A stretch of 64,000 bases of DNA from Carnimonas nigrificans ATCC BAA-78 (GTDB lineage Bacteria; Pseudomonadota; Gammaproteobacteria; Pseudomonadales; Halomonadaceae), in contig NZ_JAGO01000013.1 of assembly GCF_000526695.1 (NCBI RefSeq), positions 124,001-188,000 of the forward strand, read 5' to 3'. The notes under the pieces are model-generated. The model did no database searches. It was not told where the DNA came from and saw only the letters and a program-made list of their open reading frames with translations. Below are positions 1 to 9,348 of this stretch, one piece after another (positions within the stretch are counted from its first letter, which is position 1; the number at the start of each line of letters is the position of its first letter). Position numbers and translations under genes: made by a program.

Positions 1-179
1 TTCTGCGTTGCCGTTACAACACCAATAGCGAGTATCCAAGGAGTATCGAGAAGAAAACCAGCGTGCTCCAGGAGAAAGAGAGCAAGAAGAGAGGTTGCCG
101 CATGTGAAGTAATTCACGGCCCCGACGCACGCTAGCGCCGAGGTACAGAAGAAAAGTAGGGCAGGCAGATAGTCCGTTT

Positions 180-1655
180 CTACCCGTACCGGTTTTCCAA
201 ATGAGCGCGATAGTCCTGAATATCCAGGGGTTTACCGGTTGCCTGCGAAATCAGCTGCTGCGACGAATAGCGACGGCCATGCTGCCAGATAGTATTGTTG
301 TACCAGCCAAATAGTTCGGTCAGTTCACCTTTCTCGATCTGCTGCGTCATGGTAGGCGTAGAACGACATGCTGCCTTGAACAGCTGAGCCGCGTAGATGG
401 CGCCCAGGGAATAGGTGGGAAAATAGCCAAATGCACCATCGGTCCAGTGAATGTCCTGCATACATCCGTTCGCGAAATCCCCGCGCGTGTCGATACCAAG
501 ATAGCGCTGCATGCGCTCGTCCCACTCCGCAGGAATATCATCGACTTCAAGATCGCCTTCGATCAGCGCTCGTTCAATTTCATAGCGCAGCATCACATGC
601 GCGGGATAACTAAGCTCATCCGCATCAACGCGGATTTTTCCTGGAGCGACATGGCGCACCCGCTGCGCCAGTGCCTCAACGCTGAAATGGGTACCGAGGT
701 GAGTATTCACTAGCGGAGTAACAAGCGATAAAAAGGCATCACTGCGCGCCAGCTGCATCTCGAAACTCAAACTTTGGGACTCATGAATGCCCATGGAGCG
801 CGCTAATCCGATAGGCTGTCCAGCAAACTGCTCGGGGAGGTTCTGTTCATAGCGGGCATGGCCCATCTCGTGAATAACGCTCATCAACGAAGTGACGAAA
901 TCGTTTTCATCGTAGCGAGTCGTGATACGCGAATCCGTTGGCACACCGCCCGAAAAGGGGTGCACGCTGACATCCAGGCGCCCTGCACCGAAGTCAAACT
1001 GCAACAGCTTCATTATCTCAAGCGCTAGCGCATGCTGTTGTTGCTGCGGGAACGGCCCCTGCAACGGTGGCAATGGCATGCTCTTCTGCTTTTCCAGGGC
1101 ACGTTGGACAAGCTCAGGCAGCCAACTGCGTAAGTCATTGAAAACGCTATCGAGTACCTCACTTCGCATGCCTGGCTCGAATTCGTCCAGTAACGCATCA
1201 TATTTGGATAGCCCTTTTCGCTCGGAGAGGCACTCGGCCTTTTCACGGGACAAGCGCACCACTTCACGCAGATTGCCCTTGAAACCTTCCCAATCGTTAT
1301 TGCGACGCTGCTGACGCCACGCGACTTCGCAGCGACTCCCGGCAATAGAGAGGGCCTCATTCAACTGCGGCGGCAGGGCGGTGGCATATTCGTACTCACG
1401 GCGCATTTCACGCACATTCGCAAGCTCCATATCGTCTAGCGGCTCCTGTGCAGCGCTATCCAGCCACTCTCCAATATGCGGAGCCGCTAGCCGCCGTTGA
1501 ATTTCCAGACCTAGCTCAGCCATGGCGGCACCTCGCGCGTCGCTGCCCTTGGCTGACATCATCACATTCATGTCCCAACTGCCTATTGATAGCAGATGCT
1601 CAAGACGAGAAAGACGCTCGAAAGTATCGGTAAGCTGCGAGTAGGCAGTGCTCAT
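180..1655 (-). CDS. M32 family metallocarboxypeptidase (carboxypeptidase Taq type)
   Basis: Cytoplasmic zinc carboxypeptidase that trims C-terminal residues from peptides, a housekeeping role in peptide turnover. The 491-residue protein is full length for the M32 family. The zinc site is HEMGH at residues 262-266, and the third ligand is probably the Glu of the downstream HESQS motif at 291-295, the arrangement typical of M32. There is no signal peptide. The start MSTAYSQL matches the family N-terminus, but its ribosome binding site is weak. It is transcribed alone, divergently from galE. The family call is firm; the substrate preference is not visible. Confidence 0.93.
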   Translation of the reverse strand: MSTAYSQLTDTFERLSRLEHLLSIGSWDMNVMMSAKGSDARGAAMAELGLEIQRRLAAPHIGEWLDSAAQEPLDDMELANVREMRREYEYATALPPQLNEALSIAGSRCEVAWRQQRRNNDWEGFKGNLREVVRLSREKAECLSERKGLSKYDALLDEFEPGMRSEVLDSVFNDLRSWLPELVQRALEKQKSMPLPPLQGPFPQQQQHALALEIMKLLQFDFGAGRLDVSVHPFSGGVPTDSRITTRYDENDFVTSLMSVIHEMGHARYEQNLPEQFAGQPIGLARSMGIHESQSLSFEMQLARSDAFLSLVTPLVNTHLGTHFSVEALAQRVRHVAPGKIRVDADELSYPAHVMLRYEIERALIEGDLEVDDIPAEWDERMQRYLGIDTRGDFANGCMQDIHWTDGAFGYFPTYSLGAIYAAQLFKAACRSTPTMTQQIEKGELTELFGWYNNTIWQHGRRYSSQQLISQATGKPLDIQDYRAHLENRYG

Positions 1656-2013
1656 GGAAGCTGATTTCCCTGTTATTGGTGGCTGGCTCGAACAGACAGA
1701 ATAGCGCTCACCTTACGTCAGGTTTAGCTATAGCGCAGTATTCATCGTGACAGGAGCGGCATCACCTGTATCGTAAGCAAAAACATTCAAGCAAGCTGCC
1801 TTACCCGTCAAGTAACTCAGCACTGTCATCGCCTTACAACCCATCCTCCCCGCGAGCAACGGACTGGCCCCACAAGAGCGTTGATGGCTTGAACAGCGAC
1901 ACAAGCGTTAGTGCGGATGCGTTTTAACAAGGCAAAATACGACCACGCTACTCATGCATTTTCCTGGCTAAGCGCTTACCATGAAGACCAAATTTCTTTA
2001 TCGGTACTTAAGC
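1656..2013. other. Intergenic region between divergent M32 peptidase and galE
   Basis: About 358 bases that should hold the promoters of both flanking genes. I see no convincing sigma-70 pair, operator or RNA gene. The reading frame of galE stays open upstream to 1981. Confidence 0.4.
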
Positions 2014-3033
2014 ATGATTCTAGTCACCGGTGGCGCAGGCTATATCGGCTCCCACACCATCCTAGTACTGCTGGAGGCAGGCTATGACGTGGTGGTTTTT
2101 GATAATCTGAGTAATGGCTCCACGGAGGCGATAAAGCGCGTTGAGCGGTTAGCCAACAGGAAAGTACACTTCGAACATGGCGATATTCGCGACCGTAAGG
2201 GCCTGGATGAGGTGCTTGCCACTTACCCTGTAACTGCTGCCATCCATTTCGCGGGCCTCAAGGCCGTCGGCGAGAGCATGAAAAAGCCGCTGGAATACTT
2301 CGACAACAATGTCAGCGGCAGCATCCAGCTACTAAAAGCTCTGCGCCAGGCGGGTGTTTTCAACATTGTCTTCAGCTCCTCGGCCACCGTGTATGGTGAT
2401 CCGGGCACGCCTGTCTTCAATGAAGAGATGCCGACTGGAACACCTTCCAACACCTACGGCTACACCAAGCTGGTGGTCGAAGAGCTATTGAAGAAGACAC
2501 AGGCCGCCGATCCACGCTGGCGAGTTGCCCTGCTGCGCTACTTCAACCCCGTCGGCGCACACCAGAGCGGCACCATCGGTGAGGACCCTGCAGGCATTCC
2601 CAATAACCTGCTGCCCTTTATTGCTCAGGTTGCGGTAGGCAAGCGCCAACAGCTCAGCATCTTTGGAGATGACTACCCCACACCAGATGGCACCTGCCTG
2701 CGTGACTATATCCACGTCATGGATCTCGCTGAGGGGCACGTTAGTGCGCTGCAGGCTCTCAAGCGATTTGACAAGGGCGGCGTGGGTATCTGGAACCTTG
2801 GCGGCGGGCAAGGGCATTCGGTGCTGGAAATGGTCAAGGCCTTCGAAAAAGCCAGCGGCCAAGCAGTACCTTACCAAGTAGCGCCGCGTCGAGAGGGCGA
2901 TCTCGCACAGTTCTGGGCAGATCCAGGCAAAGCCAAGCGTGAACTTGGCTGGGAAGTGGAACGTACTCTCCACGATATGATGGCAGATACCTGGCGCTGG
3001 CAGTCAAAAAACCCCAACGGCTATCAGAAATAG
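2014..3033 (+). CDS. galE: UDP-glucose 4-epimerase
   Basis: Interconverts UDP-glucose and UDP-galactose with tightly bound NAD, supplying galactose for envelope polysaccharide and for the Leloir pathway. It is an extended short-chain dehydrogenase: the N-terminal Rossmann motif is GGAGYIGSH, and the catalytic YxxxK is in TYGYTK. From the ATG at 2014 it is 339 residues, close to the 338 of E. coli GalE. An in-frame ATG at 1981 would add 11 residues that the family lacks, so I prefer 2014, although neither has a strong ribosome binding site. It is convergent with ugd, another UDP-sugar enzyme, so both probably serve surface glycan precursors. Confidence 0.95.
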   Translation: MILVTGGAGYIGSHTILVLLEAGYDVVVFDNLSNGSTEAIKRVERLANRKVHFEHGDIRDRKGLDEVLATYPVTAAIHFAGLKAVGESMKKPLEYFDNNVSGSIQLLKALRQAGVFNIVFSSSATVYGDPGTPVFNEEMPTGTPSNTYGYTKLVVEELLKKTQAADPRWRVALLRYFNPVGAHQSGTIGEDPAGIPNNLLPFIAQVAVGKRQQLSIFGDDYPTPDGTCLRDYIHVMDLAEGHVSALQALKRFDKGGVGIWNLGGGQGHSVLEMVKAFEKASGQAVPYQVAPRREGDLAQFWADPGKAKRELGWEVERTLHDMMADTWRWQSKNPNGYQK

Positions 3034-3075
3034 CGCGGCCCCGTCCCTCAACGCTTGGCAGCGATGCTGAAAAAC

Positions 3076-3114
3076 CAAAGCCCCGATGCAATGAAACTTG
3101 CATCGGGGGCTTTG
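3076..3114. terminator. Bidirectional terminator between galE and ugd
   Basis: A long GC-rich hairpin, AAAGCCCCGATGCA pairing with TGCATCGGGGGCTTT with one bulged G and an 8-base loop, sits between the convergent ends of galE and ugd. A-rich and T-rich flanks suit termination in both directions. Confidence 0.8.
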
Positions 3115-3201
3115 TAGGTTAGCCGCCGTAAAACAGGATAGGCGGCCAACCTTCCAACGCTGCTACCACCATGACGCTATAGGCGATAGCGCGTATCGGG
3201 A

Positions 3202-4368
3202 TTAGTCCTGCCCGAACAGGTCGCGGGTGTAGACCTTCTCGGCCACATCCGCGATATCATCGGTCAAGCGGTTGGAGACAATCACGTCACTACGCTGCTT
3301 GAACTGGTCAAGATCGCTCAGCACTTCCGAGCCGAAGAACGTCTCTTCTTCCAGCACCGGCTCATACACGATCACCTCAACACCCTTCGCCTTCAGGCGC
3401 TTCATGATGCCCTGAATGGCGCTGGCGCGGAAGTTATCGGAACCCGATTTCATGATCAGGCGGTGGATGCCCACGACCTTTGGATCACGATTCAAAATCG
3501 ACTGTGAAATGAAATCCTTGCGCGTACGGTTGGCTTCCACAATCGCACCGATCAGATTGTTGGGCACGTCCTCGTAGTTCGCCAACAGCTGCTTGGTATC
3601 CTTGGGCAGGCAGTAGCCACCGTAGCCGAAACTGGGGTTACGGTAATGGTCGCCAATACGCGGATCGAGACACACACCTTCGATAATCTGGCGCGCATCC
3701 AGGCCGTGTGATTCGGCGTAGGTATCCAGCTCATTAAAGTATGCAACGCGCATTGCCAGGTATGTGTTGGCAAACAGCTTGATCGCTTCCGCTTCCGTGC
3801 TATCGACAAAGAGGGTCAGAATCTCTTTCTTGATGGCGCCTTCTTCAAGCAGGGCAGCAAATTTTTCGGCACGCTTGGAGCGTTCGCCTACCACAATGCG
3901 TGAGGGGTAGAGGTTGTCATAAAGCGCCTTACCTTCACGCAGGAATTCCGGGGAAAATATGATATTGCTGGAGTCGAAGCGCGCGCTCGCATCGCGGGTA
4001 AAGCCAACCGGCACCGTGGATTTGATAATCATCACCGCATCCGGATTGATGGAGGTGACATCAGCAATCACGGCTTCAACCGAGGAGGTATCGAAAAAGT
4101 TGGCTTTCGGATCGTAGTTGGTCGGCGTGGCGATAATGACGAATTCAGCGTCGGCGTAGGCTGCCTGCTTATCGAGGGTAGCAGTAAAGTTCAGGGTCTT
4201 GTGCGCCAGAAATTCTTCTATTTGCGCATCCACGATAGGACTTTGGCGATTATTGAGTAGCTCAACCTTGTGAGCGTCGATATCAAGCGCCACTACTTCA
4301 TGGTGCTGAGCCAGCAACATTGAGTTGGAAAGCCCAACATAACCGGTACCTGCTACTGCAATTTTCAT
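3202..4368 (-). CDS. ugd: UDP-glucose 6-dehydrogenase
   Basis: Oxidises UDP-glucose twice with NAD to give UDP-glucuronate, a precursor for capsule, exopolysaccharide or lipid A modification. The N-terminal NAD motif is GTGYVGLS. The catalytic-cysteine loop is [10 protein letters not shown], in the central domain. From the ATG at 4368 ([12 protein letters not shown]) the product is 388 residues, the same length as E. coli Ugd. An upstream in-frame start at 4392 would add eight residues not seen in the family. It converges on galE across a shared terminator. Confidence 0.95.
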   Translation of the reverse strand: MKIAVAGTGYVGLSNSMLLAQHHEVVALDIDAHKVELLNNRQSPIVDAQIEEFLAHKTLNFTATLDKQAAYADAEFVIIATPTNYDPKANFFDTSSVEAVIADVTSINPDAVMIIKSTVPVGFTRDASARFDSSNIIFSPEFLREGKALYDNLYPSRIVVGERSKRAEKFAALLEEGAIKKEILTLFVDSTEAEAIKLFANTYLAMRVAYFNELDTYAESHGLDARQIIEGVCLDPRIGDHYRNPSFGYGGYCLPKDTKQLLANYEDVPNNLIGAIVEANRTRKDFISQSILNRDPKVVGIHRLIMKSGSDNFRASAIQGIMKRLKAKGVEVIVYEPVLEEETFFGSEVLSDLDQFKQRSDVIVSNRLTDDIADVAEKVYTRDLFGQD

Positions 4369-4481
4369 CCAGACATCCTGATGGGTAATCAAAAAGTGTA
4401 TTTAGTGTATGAGATGTGCCTGTCACTTATAGAAGCGAACCTTAATATAATAGGCTCTTCTACCAGCGAACAATTGCAAAA

Positions 4482-5945
4482 TTATAAAACTTTTGCCAAG
4501 CACTCTACCAGCGTATCGAAGGGCCTTTTCATTTCATCTTCGGCCACACACGCATAGCCTAACAGCAACCCTCTACTTGGAGCATCACCGAGGTAATAAC
4601 GAGACAGAGGGCGCGTCAACACCCCATGCTGGGCCACGGTATGGGACAAAGCGGCATCGTCTATCTGAGATGGAAGCCGGAGCACCAGGTGCAACCCTGC
4701 GCTATCGCGGGCTTCGCTAGAAAGCAGTTGGCTTCCGAAACGTGCTTCTACCAGCGCACTCAGCGCATCACGGCGGCGGCGATATACCCCTCTCATGCGC
4801 CGGATATGCTGGGCATATTCACCGCTCTCGATAAACTCACCCAGCGCCTGCTGCATGGCAGTATGTCCTCCGCGATGCACATCAAGATAGGCGCGCTGGA
4901 AATGGGGCGCCAGCGATTTGGGCAGCACCATGTAGGCTACCCTCAAGTTTGGGTAAATTGTCTTGCTGAAAGTGCCGACGTAGATAACGGGCGCGTCAGG
5001 CTCCAGCCCCGCCAGCGCGGGCACCGGGCTGCTGGTGTAGCGAAACTCGCTGTCATAGTCGTCTTCCACGATAATCGCATGATGCTGCCGCGCATATGCC
5101 AACAATTGGCGGCGGCGCTGAATGCTCATCACCGCACCCAGCGGGTAGTGGTGGGAAGGAGTAGTGAACATAAGCCGCGGTGGTCGAGAGTGCAGGGGGA
5201 TCGTGATGCCTTCACCATCTACCGGCACCGGCCGCGCCTGCACGCCATTCACCTCAAGAAGGCGACGAATGCCCCAATAGCCTGGCTCTTCCAGCCAGGC
5301 ACTATCACCGGCGTCAGCAAGCAGTCGGATAATCAAATCAATGCCCTGATGGGCACCTTCCACGATAACGATCTGTGGCGGGTCGCACTGCACACCGCGT
5401 GCCACGCGAAGGTGCTTCGCCAACGCTTCACGCAAGACCATGCTGCCCGCCTGCTCAGGATAGCTCAGCACCCCGGGAGTCGCCGTATAGAGCACTCGCG
5501 CGACCCGCTTTTGCAGCCGTGCATAAGGAAACAGCCTCACCTCCGGCACCCCCGGCATAAAGGCGCCCCACTGTTGCGTCGCCGCACTGCTGCGAGACGC
5601 TAGCCTTCGCCCTCGCTGCGACAGTCTGGGCGGCGCAGCAGGCTGGCCCTCGTGGAGCGCAGCCCCCTGCACGATACTGCCCTGCACGTCAGCCACATAA
5701 GTACCGGCCCCTACCTGACTCTCGACAAATCCTTCGATCGTTAGCTGATCGAACACTCGCGTTACCGTGTTGCGCGAAATGCCCAGCCCTGCTGCCAGTT
5801 CGCGTGAGGCCGGCAAGCGCGCCCCAGCGCTGAAAGAGCGATCCAGAATGGCATCGCGAATAGCGCCGTAGAGACGCTCGTTCAAGTGACATTCAGTACG
5901 CGCTGGCAATTTTAATTGCAGCAGGTCGATCCATAAGTCGTGCAT
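4482..5945 (-). CDS. MocR/GabR-type PLP-dependent transcriptional regulator
   Basis: A GntR winged helix (about residues 15-85, LPASRELAAGLGISRNTV) is joined by a linker to a fold-type I aminotransferase-like domain (about 125-480). The PLP lysine is expected in GTFSKTIYP. In this family the aminotransferase domain senses an amino compound through PLP and switches DNA binding. The gene is divergent from a GABA-aminotransferase homologue, the arrangement known for gabR and gabT, so it very likely controls that gene and itself. Repeats of TTGGCTC in the 157-base gap are the probable binding sites. Effector identity (GABA, beta-alanine, delta-aminovalerate) is inferred, not seen. Confidence 0.88.
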   Translation of the reverse strand: MHDLWIDLLQLKLPARTECHLNERLYGAIRDAILDRSFSAGARLPASRELAAGLGISRNTVTRVFDQLTIEGFVESQVGAGTYVADVQGSIVQGAALHEGQPAAPPRLSQRGRRLASRSSAATQQWGAFMPGVPEVRLFPYARLQKRVARVLYTATPGVLSYPEQAGSMVLREALAKHLRVARGVQCDPPQIVIVEGAHQGIDLIIRLLADAGDSAWLEEPGYWGIRRLLEVNGVQARPVPVDGEGITIPLHSRPPRLMFTTPSHHYPLGAVMSIQRRRQLLAYARQHHAIIVEDDYDSEFRYTSSPVPALAGLEPDAPVIYVGTFSKTIYPNLRVAYMVLPKSLAPHFQRAYLDVHRGGHTAMQQALGEFIESGEYAQHIRRMRGVYRRRRDALSALVEARFGSQLLSSEARDSAGLHLVLRLPSQIDDAALSHTVAQHGVLTRPLSRYYLGDAPSRGLLLGYACVAEDEMKRPFDTLVECLAKVL

Positions 5946-6020
5946 ATCCCCCCTTCAAAGCGTCGCTGCCAGCCATGGCGCTAACGAAAGCGCCGGAAAA
6001 TAGCACGAGCCGGTGAAAAA

Positions 6021-6066
6021 TTGGCTCCCTCTATTTTATGGATATTGGCTCTTTACCCTGAGCCAA
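6021..6066. promoter_or_regulatory. Candidate MocR-regulator operator (TTGGCTC repeats)
   Basis: TTGGCTC occurs at 6021-6027 and again at 6045-6051, in direct orientation and 24 bases apart. An inverted copy, GAGCCAA, lies at 6060-6066. MocR/GabR proteins are known to bind direct repeats between the divergent regulator and its target, so this cluster is the likely operator for the regulator and the aminotransferase. Confidence 0.6.
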
Positions 6067-6102
6067 AGCAATTCAACAATGGTGGAGAACCCCTGACACT
6101 TC

Positions 6103-7392
6103 ATGCTGATGAGCCTTCCTATGAATAACGATCAATTACGCGAATTACGCGAGCGCCATGTCTCCAAAGGAGTTGGCGTTATGTGCGACTTCCATGCAGC
6201 AGATGCAAAAAATGCCGAAATTTACGATACGGATGGCAATCGGTATATAGATTTTGCTGCGGGTATCGCTGTGCTTAACACCGGCCACCGTCACCCGAAA
6301 TTAGTGGCCGCCATTCAGGAGCAGCTTGAGCACTTCACTCACACGGCCTATCAAATAGTGCCTTACGCCGGCTACGCGACACTGGCCCAGAAGATCACCC
6401 AGCGCGCTGATGGCGATTTTGACAAGAAGGCGGCGTTTTTCACCACGGGGGCAGAAGCGGTAGAAAATGCCATCAAGGTCGCGAAAATTGCGACTGGCCG
6501 TTCAGCTGTGATCGCTTTCGAGGGGGCCTTTCACGGGCGCACGGCCGCGACTCTGGCGCTTACGGGCAAGACACGCCCCTACAAGATTGGCGCAGGCCCT
6601 CAACTGGGCGAGGTCTATCGCGCCCCCTTCCCCAATGAGCTGCATGGCGTCTCCGTCGATCACTCCATCAACGCCATTGAGCAGCTGTTCAAAACGGACG
6701 TCGAGCCACAGCGTGTCGCGGCCATTATCTTCGAACCCGTACAGGGCGAAGGCGGTTTTAATCCGGCTCCGGCGGAGTTTGTCACACGCCTGCGCCAACT
6801 GTGCGATGAACACGGTATCGTCATGATTGCCGATGAAGTGCAGTGCGGATTTGCGCGCACCGGTAAATTCTTCGCCATGCAGCATTTTGATCAATCCGCC
6901 GATATCACCACCTATGCTAAAAGCCTGGCGGGAGGCATGCCTCTCTCGGGTATTGTGGGGCGCGCGGACCTCCTGGATAAGCCGATCCCCGGCTCGCTGG
7001 GCGGCACCTATGCTGGCAACCCTCTGGCGATCGCTTCGGCGCACGCGGTTATTGATGTCATCGAGGAAGAGAAACTGCTAGAGCGTGCGGATCAGCTCGG
7101 GAAAAAGCTGACGGCAACGCTGCACCGTCTTGCGGAAACCCATGCGCAGCTCAAAGGTGTTCGCGGCTTCGGTAGCATGATTGCCGCCGAGTTCTTTACC
7201 TCGGAAGGTGTGCCGGATAGCGAGCTGACCAACCGCATTCAGCAGCATGCACTCAAGCGTGGCCTGCTGCTGCTGACCTGCGGTGTCTATGGCAACGTGA
7301 TCCGCTTCCTCTATCCACTAACGATTGAAGAGCCGATCTTCGACGAAGCGTTGAAGATTCTTGAGGAAGCCATTACAGAAGCGGTTCAGTAG
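6103..7392 (+). CDS. gabT: 4-aminobutyrate aminotransferase
   Basis: Class III (fold-type I) PLP aminotransferase that moves the amino group of GABA to 2-oxoglutarate, giving succinate semialdehyde and glutamate. It aligns along its length with E. coli GabT (426 residues): AAGIAVLNTGHRHP near the N-terminus, EPVQGEGGF in the middle, IADEVQCGFARTG with the PLP-contacting Asp, and AKSLAGGMPL with the PLP lysine. Starts at 6103, 6109 and 6121 are all possible; the GGTGGAGAA upstream is somewhat far from each, so the first 6 residues are uncertain. No gabD (succinate-semialdehyde dehydrogenase) is adjacent. 5-aminovalerate or beta-alanine are alternative substrates. Confidence 0.9.
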   Translation: MLMSLPMNNDQLRELRERHVSKGVGVMCDFHAADAKNAEIYDTDGNRYIDFAAGIAVLNTGHRHPKLVAAIQEQLEHFTHTAYQIVPYAGYATLAQKITQRADGDFDKKAAFFTTGAEAVENAIKVAKIATGRSAVIAFEGAFHGRTAATLALTGKTRPYKIGAGPQLGEVYRAPFPNELHGVSVDHSINAIEQLFKTDVEPQRVAAIIFEPVQGEGGFNPAPAEFVTRLRQLCDEHGIVMIADEVQCGFARTGKFFAMQHFDQSADITTYAKSLAGGMPLSGIVGRADLLDKPIPGSLGGTYAGNPLAIASAHAVIDVIEEEKLLERADQLGKKLTATLHRLAETHAQLKGVRGFGSMIAAEFFTSEGVPDSELTNRIQQHALKRGLLLLTCGVYGNVIRFLYPLTIEEPIFDEALKILEEAITEAVQ

Positions 7393-7415
7393 CACCCGAC
7401 TCAGCAGCACAGCAA

Positions 7416-7449
7416 ACAGAGGGGCGGCTCATGTGAGTCGCCCCTCTGT
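7416..7449. terminator. Hairpin terminator between gabT and the convergent MpaB-family gene
   Basis: A 15-base stem (ACAGAGGGGCGGCTC with GAGTCGCCCCTCTGT, one G-T pair) and a 4-base loop lie between the convergent gene ends, 23 bases after the gabT stop. A short CCGTTTT tail follows on the plus strand. Confidence 0.75.
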
Positions 7450-7470
7450 CCGTTTTCAGCAATAGAGAAA

Positions 7471-8343
7471 CTAGCCAGCTCCGGCAACACGCTGCTCGGC
7501 CAGCTCGCGCGCGGTACCCGACACCGACGACCGAATGATCGGCGCAATGGCCTGCACGCCTCGTCGGGTGAGCGCCTGCTGCATGTTGCTGCGCTTAAAC
7601 CCCAATTGATGCGTGGCCCAGTCAGGCAAGAGGTCGATGCCTGCATTCATGAAGAGCCTCGCGGCACGCCGCCCCGCCATATCCTGGGGGCCTGAGCGAA
7701 ACAGAATACGTGCTACCTCGCGGGTGCGCTCACTACACTCAAGCTGCGGGCGTATCTGCTCAAGATAGTCGGCTACTTCCGAGGCTGAAGTGGGCACTTG
7801 CCGCGCCCCCAGCGCTACCGCAATCCGAGCACTTTCGGCGTAGTAACGATCCTGCTCGGCACGAGAGCAGTCGGGCGCTCGATAGCGCAGATAGGAGGCC
7901 ATGAAACTGCTCATTTCAGCCACATGCACCCACGTCAGCAGATCGGGATCATCCGCCCGGTACGGCCTGCCGTCAGGGGCAGTGCCCGTTACCTGCTGAT
8001 GAATGGAGCGTACACGGGCAATGGCCGCTTCCGCCTGCCGGCGCGAAGCGTAGGTGGTGATCGCAATAAACTGGCTGGTGCGACGCAACCTGCCCAGCAT
8101 ATCGTCACGGAAGGTGGAGTGATCCCACACCCCCGCCAGCGCCAGCGGATGCAGCATTTGCAGCAGCAGCGCGCCGACACCGCCACACATCATTGCACTG
8201 AAATCACCATGAATGCGCCACACCGTACTCTCCGGCCCAAACAGCCCCGGATCACCCGGAGGTGAAGTGTAATCAACAGGAGAGTGGCGGCGACCGGTAA
8301 GATCTGCGATACGGCGATCAATCGCCTTGCGGAAAGGATTCAT
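7471..8343 (-). CDS. MpaB/rubber-oxygenase-like (DUF2236) family protein
   Basis: The 290-residue protein fits the DUF2236 family, which shares its fold with the haem b oxygenase Lcp and with fungal MpaB. Recognisable blocks are the N-terminal GDPGLFGPESTVWRIHGD, a central ALLLQMLHPLALAGVWDHS with conserved His, and WVHVAEMSSF. The true reaction of bacterial members is mostly unknown, so oxygenase is a family-level label. The ATG has a good GAAGGTGGG ribosome binding site that overlaps the gap after the upstream SDR gene (9 bases), so the two are one operon and translation is probably coupled. Confidence 0.8.
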   Translation of the reverse strand: MNPFRKAIDRRIADLTGRRHSPVDYTSPPGDPGLFGPESTVWRIHGDFSAMMCGGVGALLLQMLHPLALAGVWDHSTFRDDMLGRLRRTSQFIAITTYASRRQAEAAIARVRSIHQQVTGTAPDGRPYRADDPDLLTWVHVAEMSSFMASYLRYRAPDCSRAEQDRYYAESARIAVALGARQVPTSASEVADYLEQIRPQLECSERTREVARILFRSGPQDMAGRRAARLFMNAGIDLLPDWATHQLGFKRSNMQQALTRRGVQAIAPIIRSSVSGTARELAEQRVAGAG

Positions 8344-8352
8344 GACCCACCT

Positions 8353-9141
8353 TCAGAAGGTACCTGGATAGCCGCCTCCATCCATCAGTACGTTTTGCCC
8401 CGTGAAGTAGCTGGCGGGCTGACTGCATAAAAATGCGCAAAAGAGGCCAAACTCTTCAGCGCTGCCAAAGCGGCGCGCGGGAATGGCCTCCTGCTGAGCG
8501 CTCATCACCTCATCAGTGGTACGTCCCGAGGTTTGCGCGATGTGCTCAAAATTGTTGCGAAGGCGTTCGGTCAGGAATTTGCCCGGCAGCAGATTATTCA
8601 CGGTAACGTTGTGTGCCGCCAATTGAGGCTGGCGCGCGAGTCCGGCCACAAATCCCGTTAAACCTGCACGCGCCCCGTTGGAGAGCCCTAGCGGTGCGAT
8701 GGGGGCCTTGACCGAGCTGGAGGTAATATTGACGATGCGTCCGAAACCGCGCTCGGCCATTTGATCAACAGTTGCCTTGATCATTTCGATCGGCGTAATC
8801 ATGTTGGCATTCAGGGCGCTTTGCCACTGCGCCGGCTCCCAGTCGCGGAAGTCGCCGGGAGGCGGGCCGCCCGCGTTATTGATCAGAATATCCACCTGTG
8901 GGGCCGCCGCCAGCACCTGGGTGCGCACAGCGGCATCAGTGATATCACCCGCCACGGTTTTAATCTCGACATCATCGGCCAGAGCGCGTAATTCGCTGGC
9001 GGTGCGCTCAAGCACCTCCTGAGAGCGTGAATTAATCACCACATTCACCCCCTCTTTTACCAGCGCCTCGGCGCACCCTTTGCCCAGCCCTTTACTGGCG
9101 GCACATACCACTGCCCAACGCCCTGCGATACCTAGATCCAT
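8353..9141 (-). CDS. SDR family oxidoreductase
   Basis: Classical short-chain dehydrogenase of 262 residues. The cofactor motif is a variant, AASKGLGKGCA near residue 13; NNAG is present (LINNAGGPPPGD), and SSSVKAP gives the catalytic Ser. The usual active-site Tyr of YxxxK is not apparent: the segment after the catalytic Ser reads LGLSNGARAGL, where Tyr and Lys should be N and R. This replacement recurs in one SDR subgroup of poorly defined function. From 9141 the start MDLGIAGRWAVV is standard; ten extra upstream residues are unlikely. First gene of an operon with the MpaB-like gene. Confidence 0.85.
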   Translation of the reverse strand: MDLGIAGRWAVVCAASKGLGKGCAEALVKEGVNVVINSRSQEVLERTASELRALADDVEIKTVAGDITDAAVRTQVLAAAPQVDILINNAGGPPPGDFRDWEPAQWQSALNANMITPIEMIKATVDQMAERGFGRIVNITSSSVKAPIAPLGLSNGARAGLTGFVAGLARQPQLAAHNVTVNNLLPGKFLTERLRNNFEHIAQTSGRTTDEVMSAQQEAIPARRFGSAEEFGLFCAFLCSQPASYFTGQNVLMDGGGYPGTF

Positions 9142-9348
9142 GATGCCCTCGCTAGCCACGAAAAATCGCAATGCCCATCAATAGCAGCCGCCCATCTTTC
9201 CCTGGCTGAATGCTGCTCCGTTATCACCTCACCTTAGCAAAAAAGCCAGGGGTAAGAAGCAGCGGCGGTATCGCACCAAGAGCCAGCGCGCGCGAATAAC
9301 CTTCAGCTTCTACCTGTGAACACCCGCTCTCTCAAGCACAGCCCTGAC

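Noticed and set aside
1-179. Left edge of the window checked for a truncated gene.
   Set aside because: No frame shows a recognisable protein end; I treat it as non-coding.
4626-5603. Long plus-strand open frame of 325 codons opposite the MocR regulator.
   Set aside because: It is antisense to a clear regulator whose domains are intact; composition and lack of a ribosome binding site show that it is a shadow.
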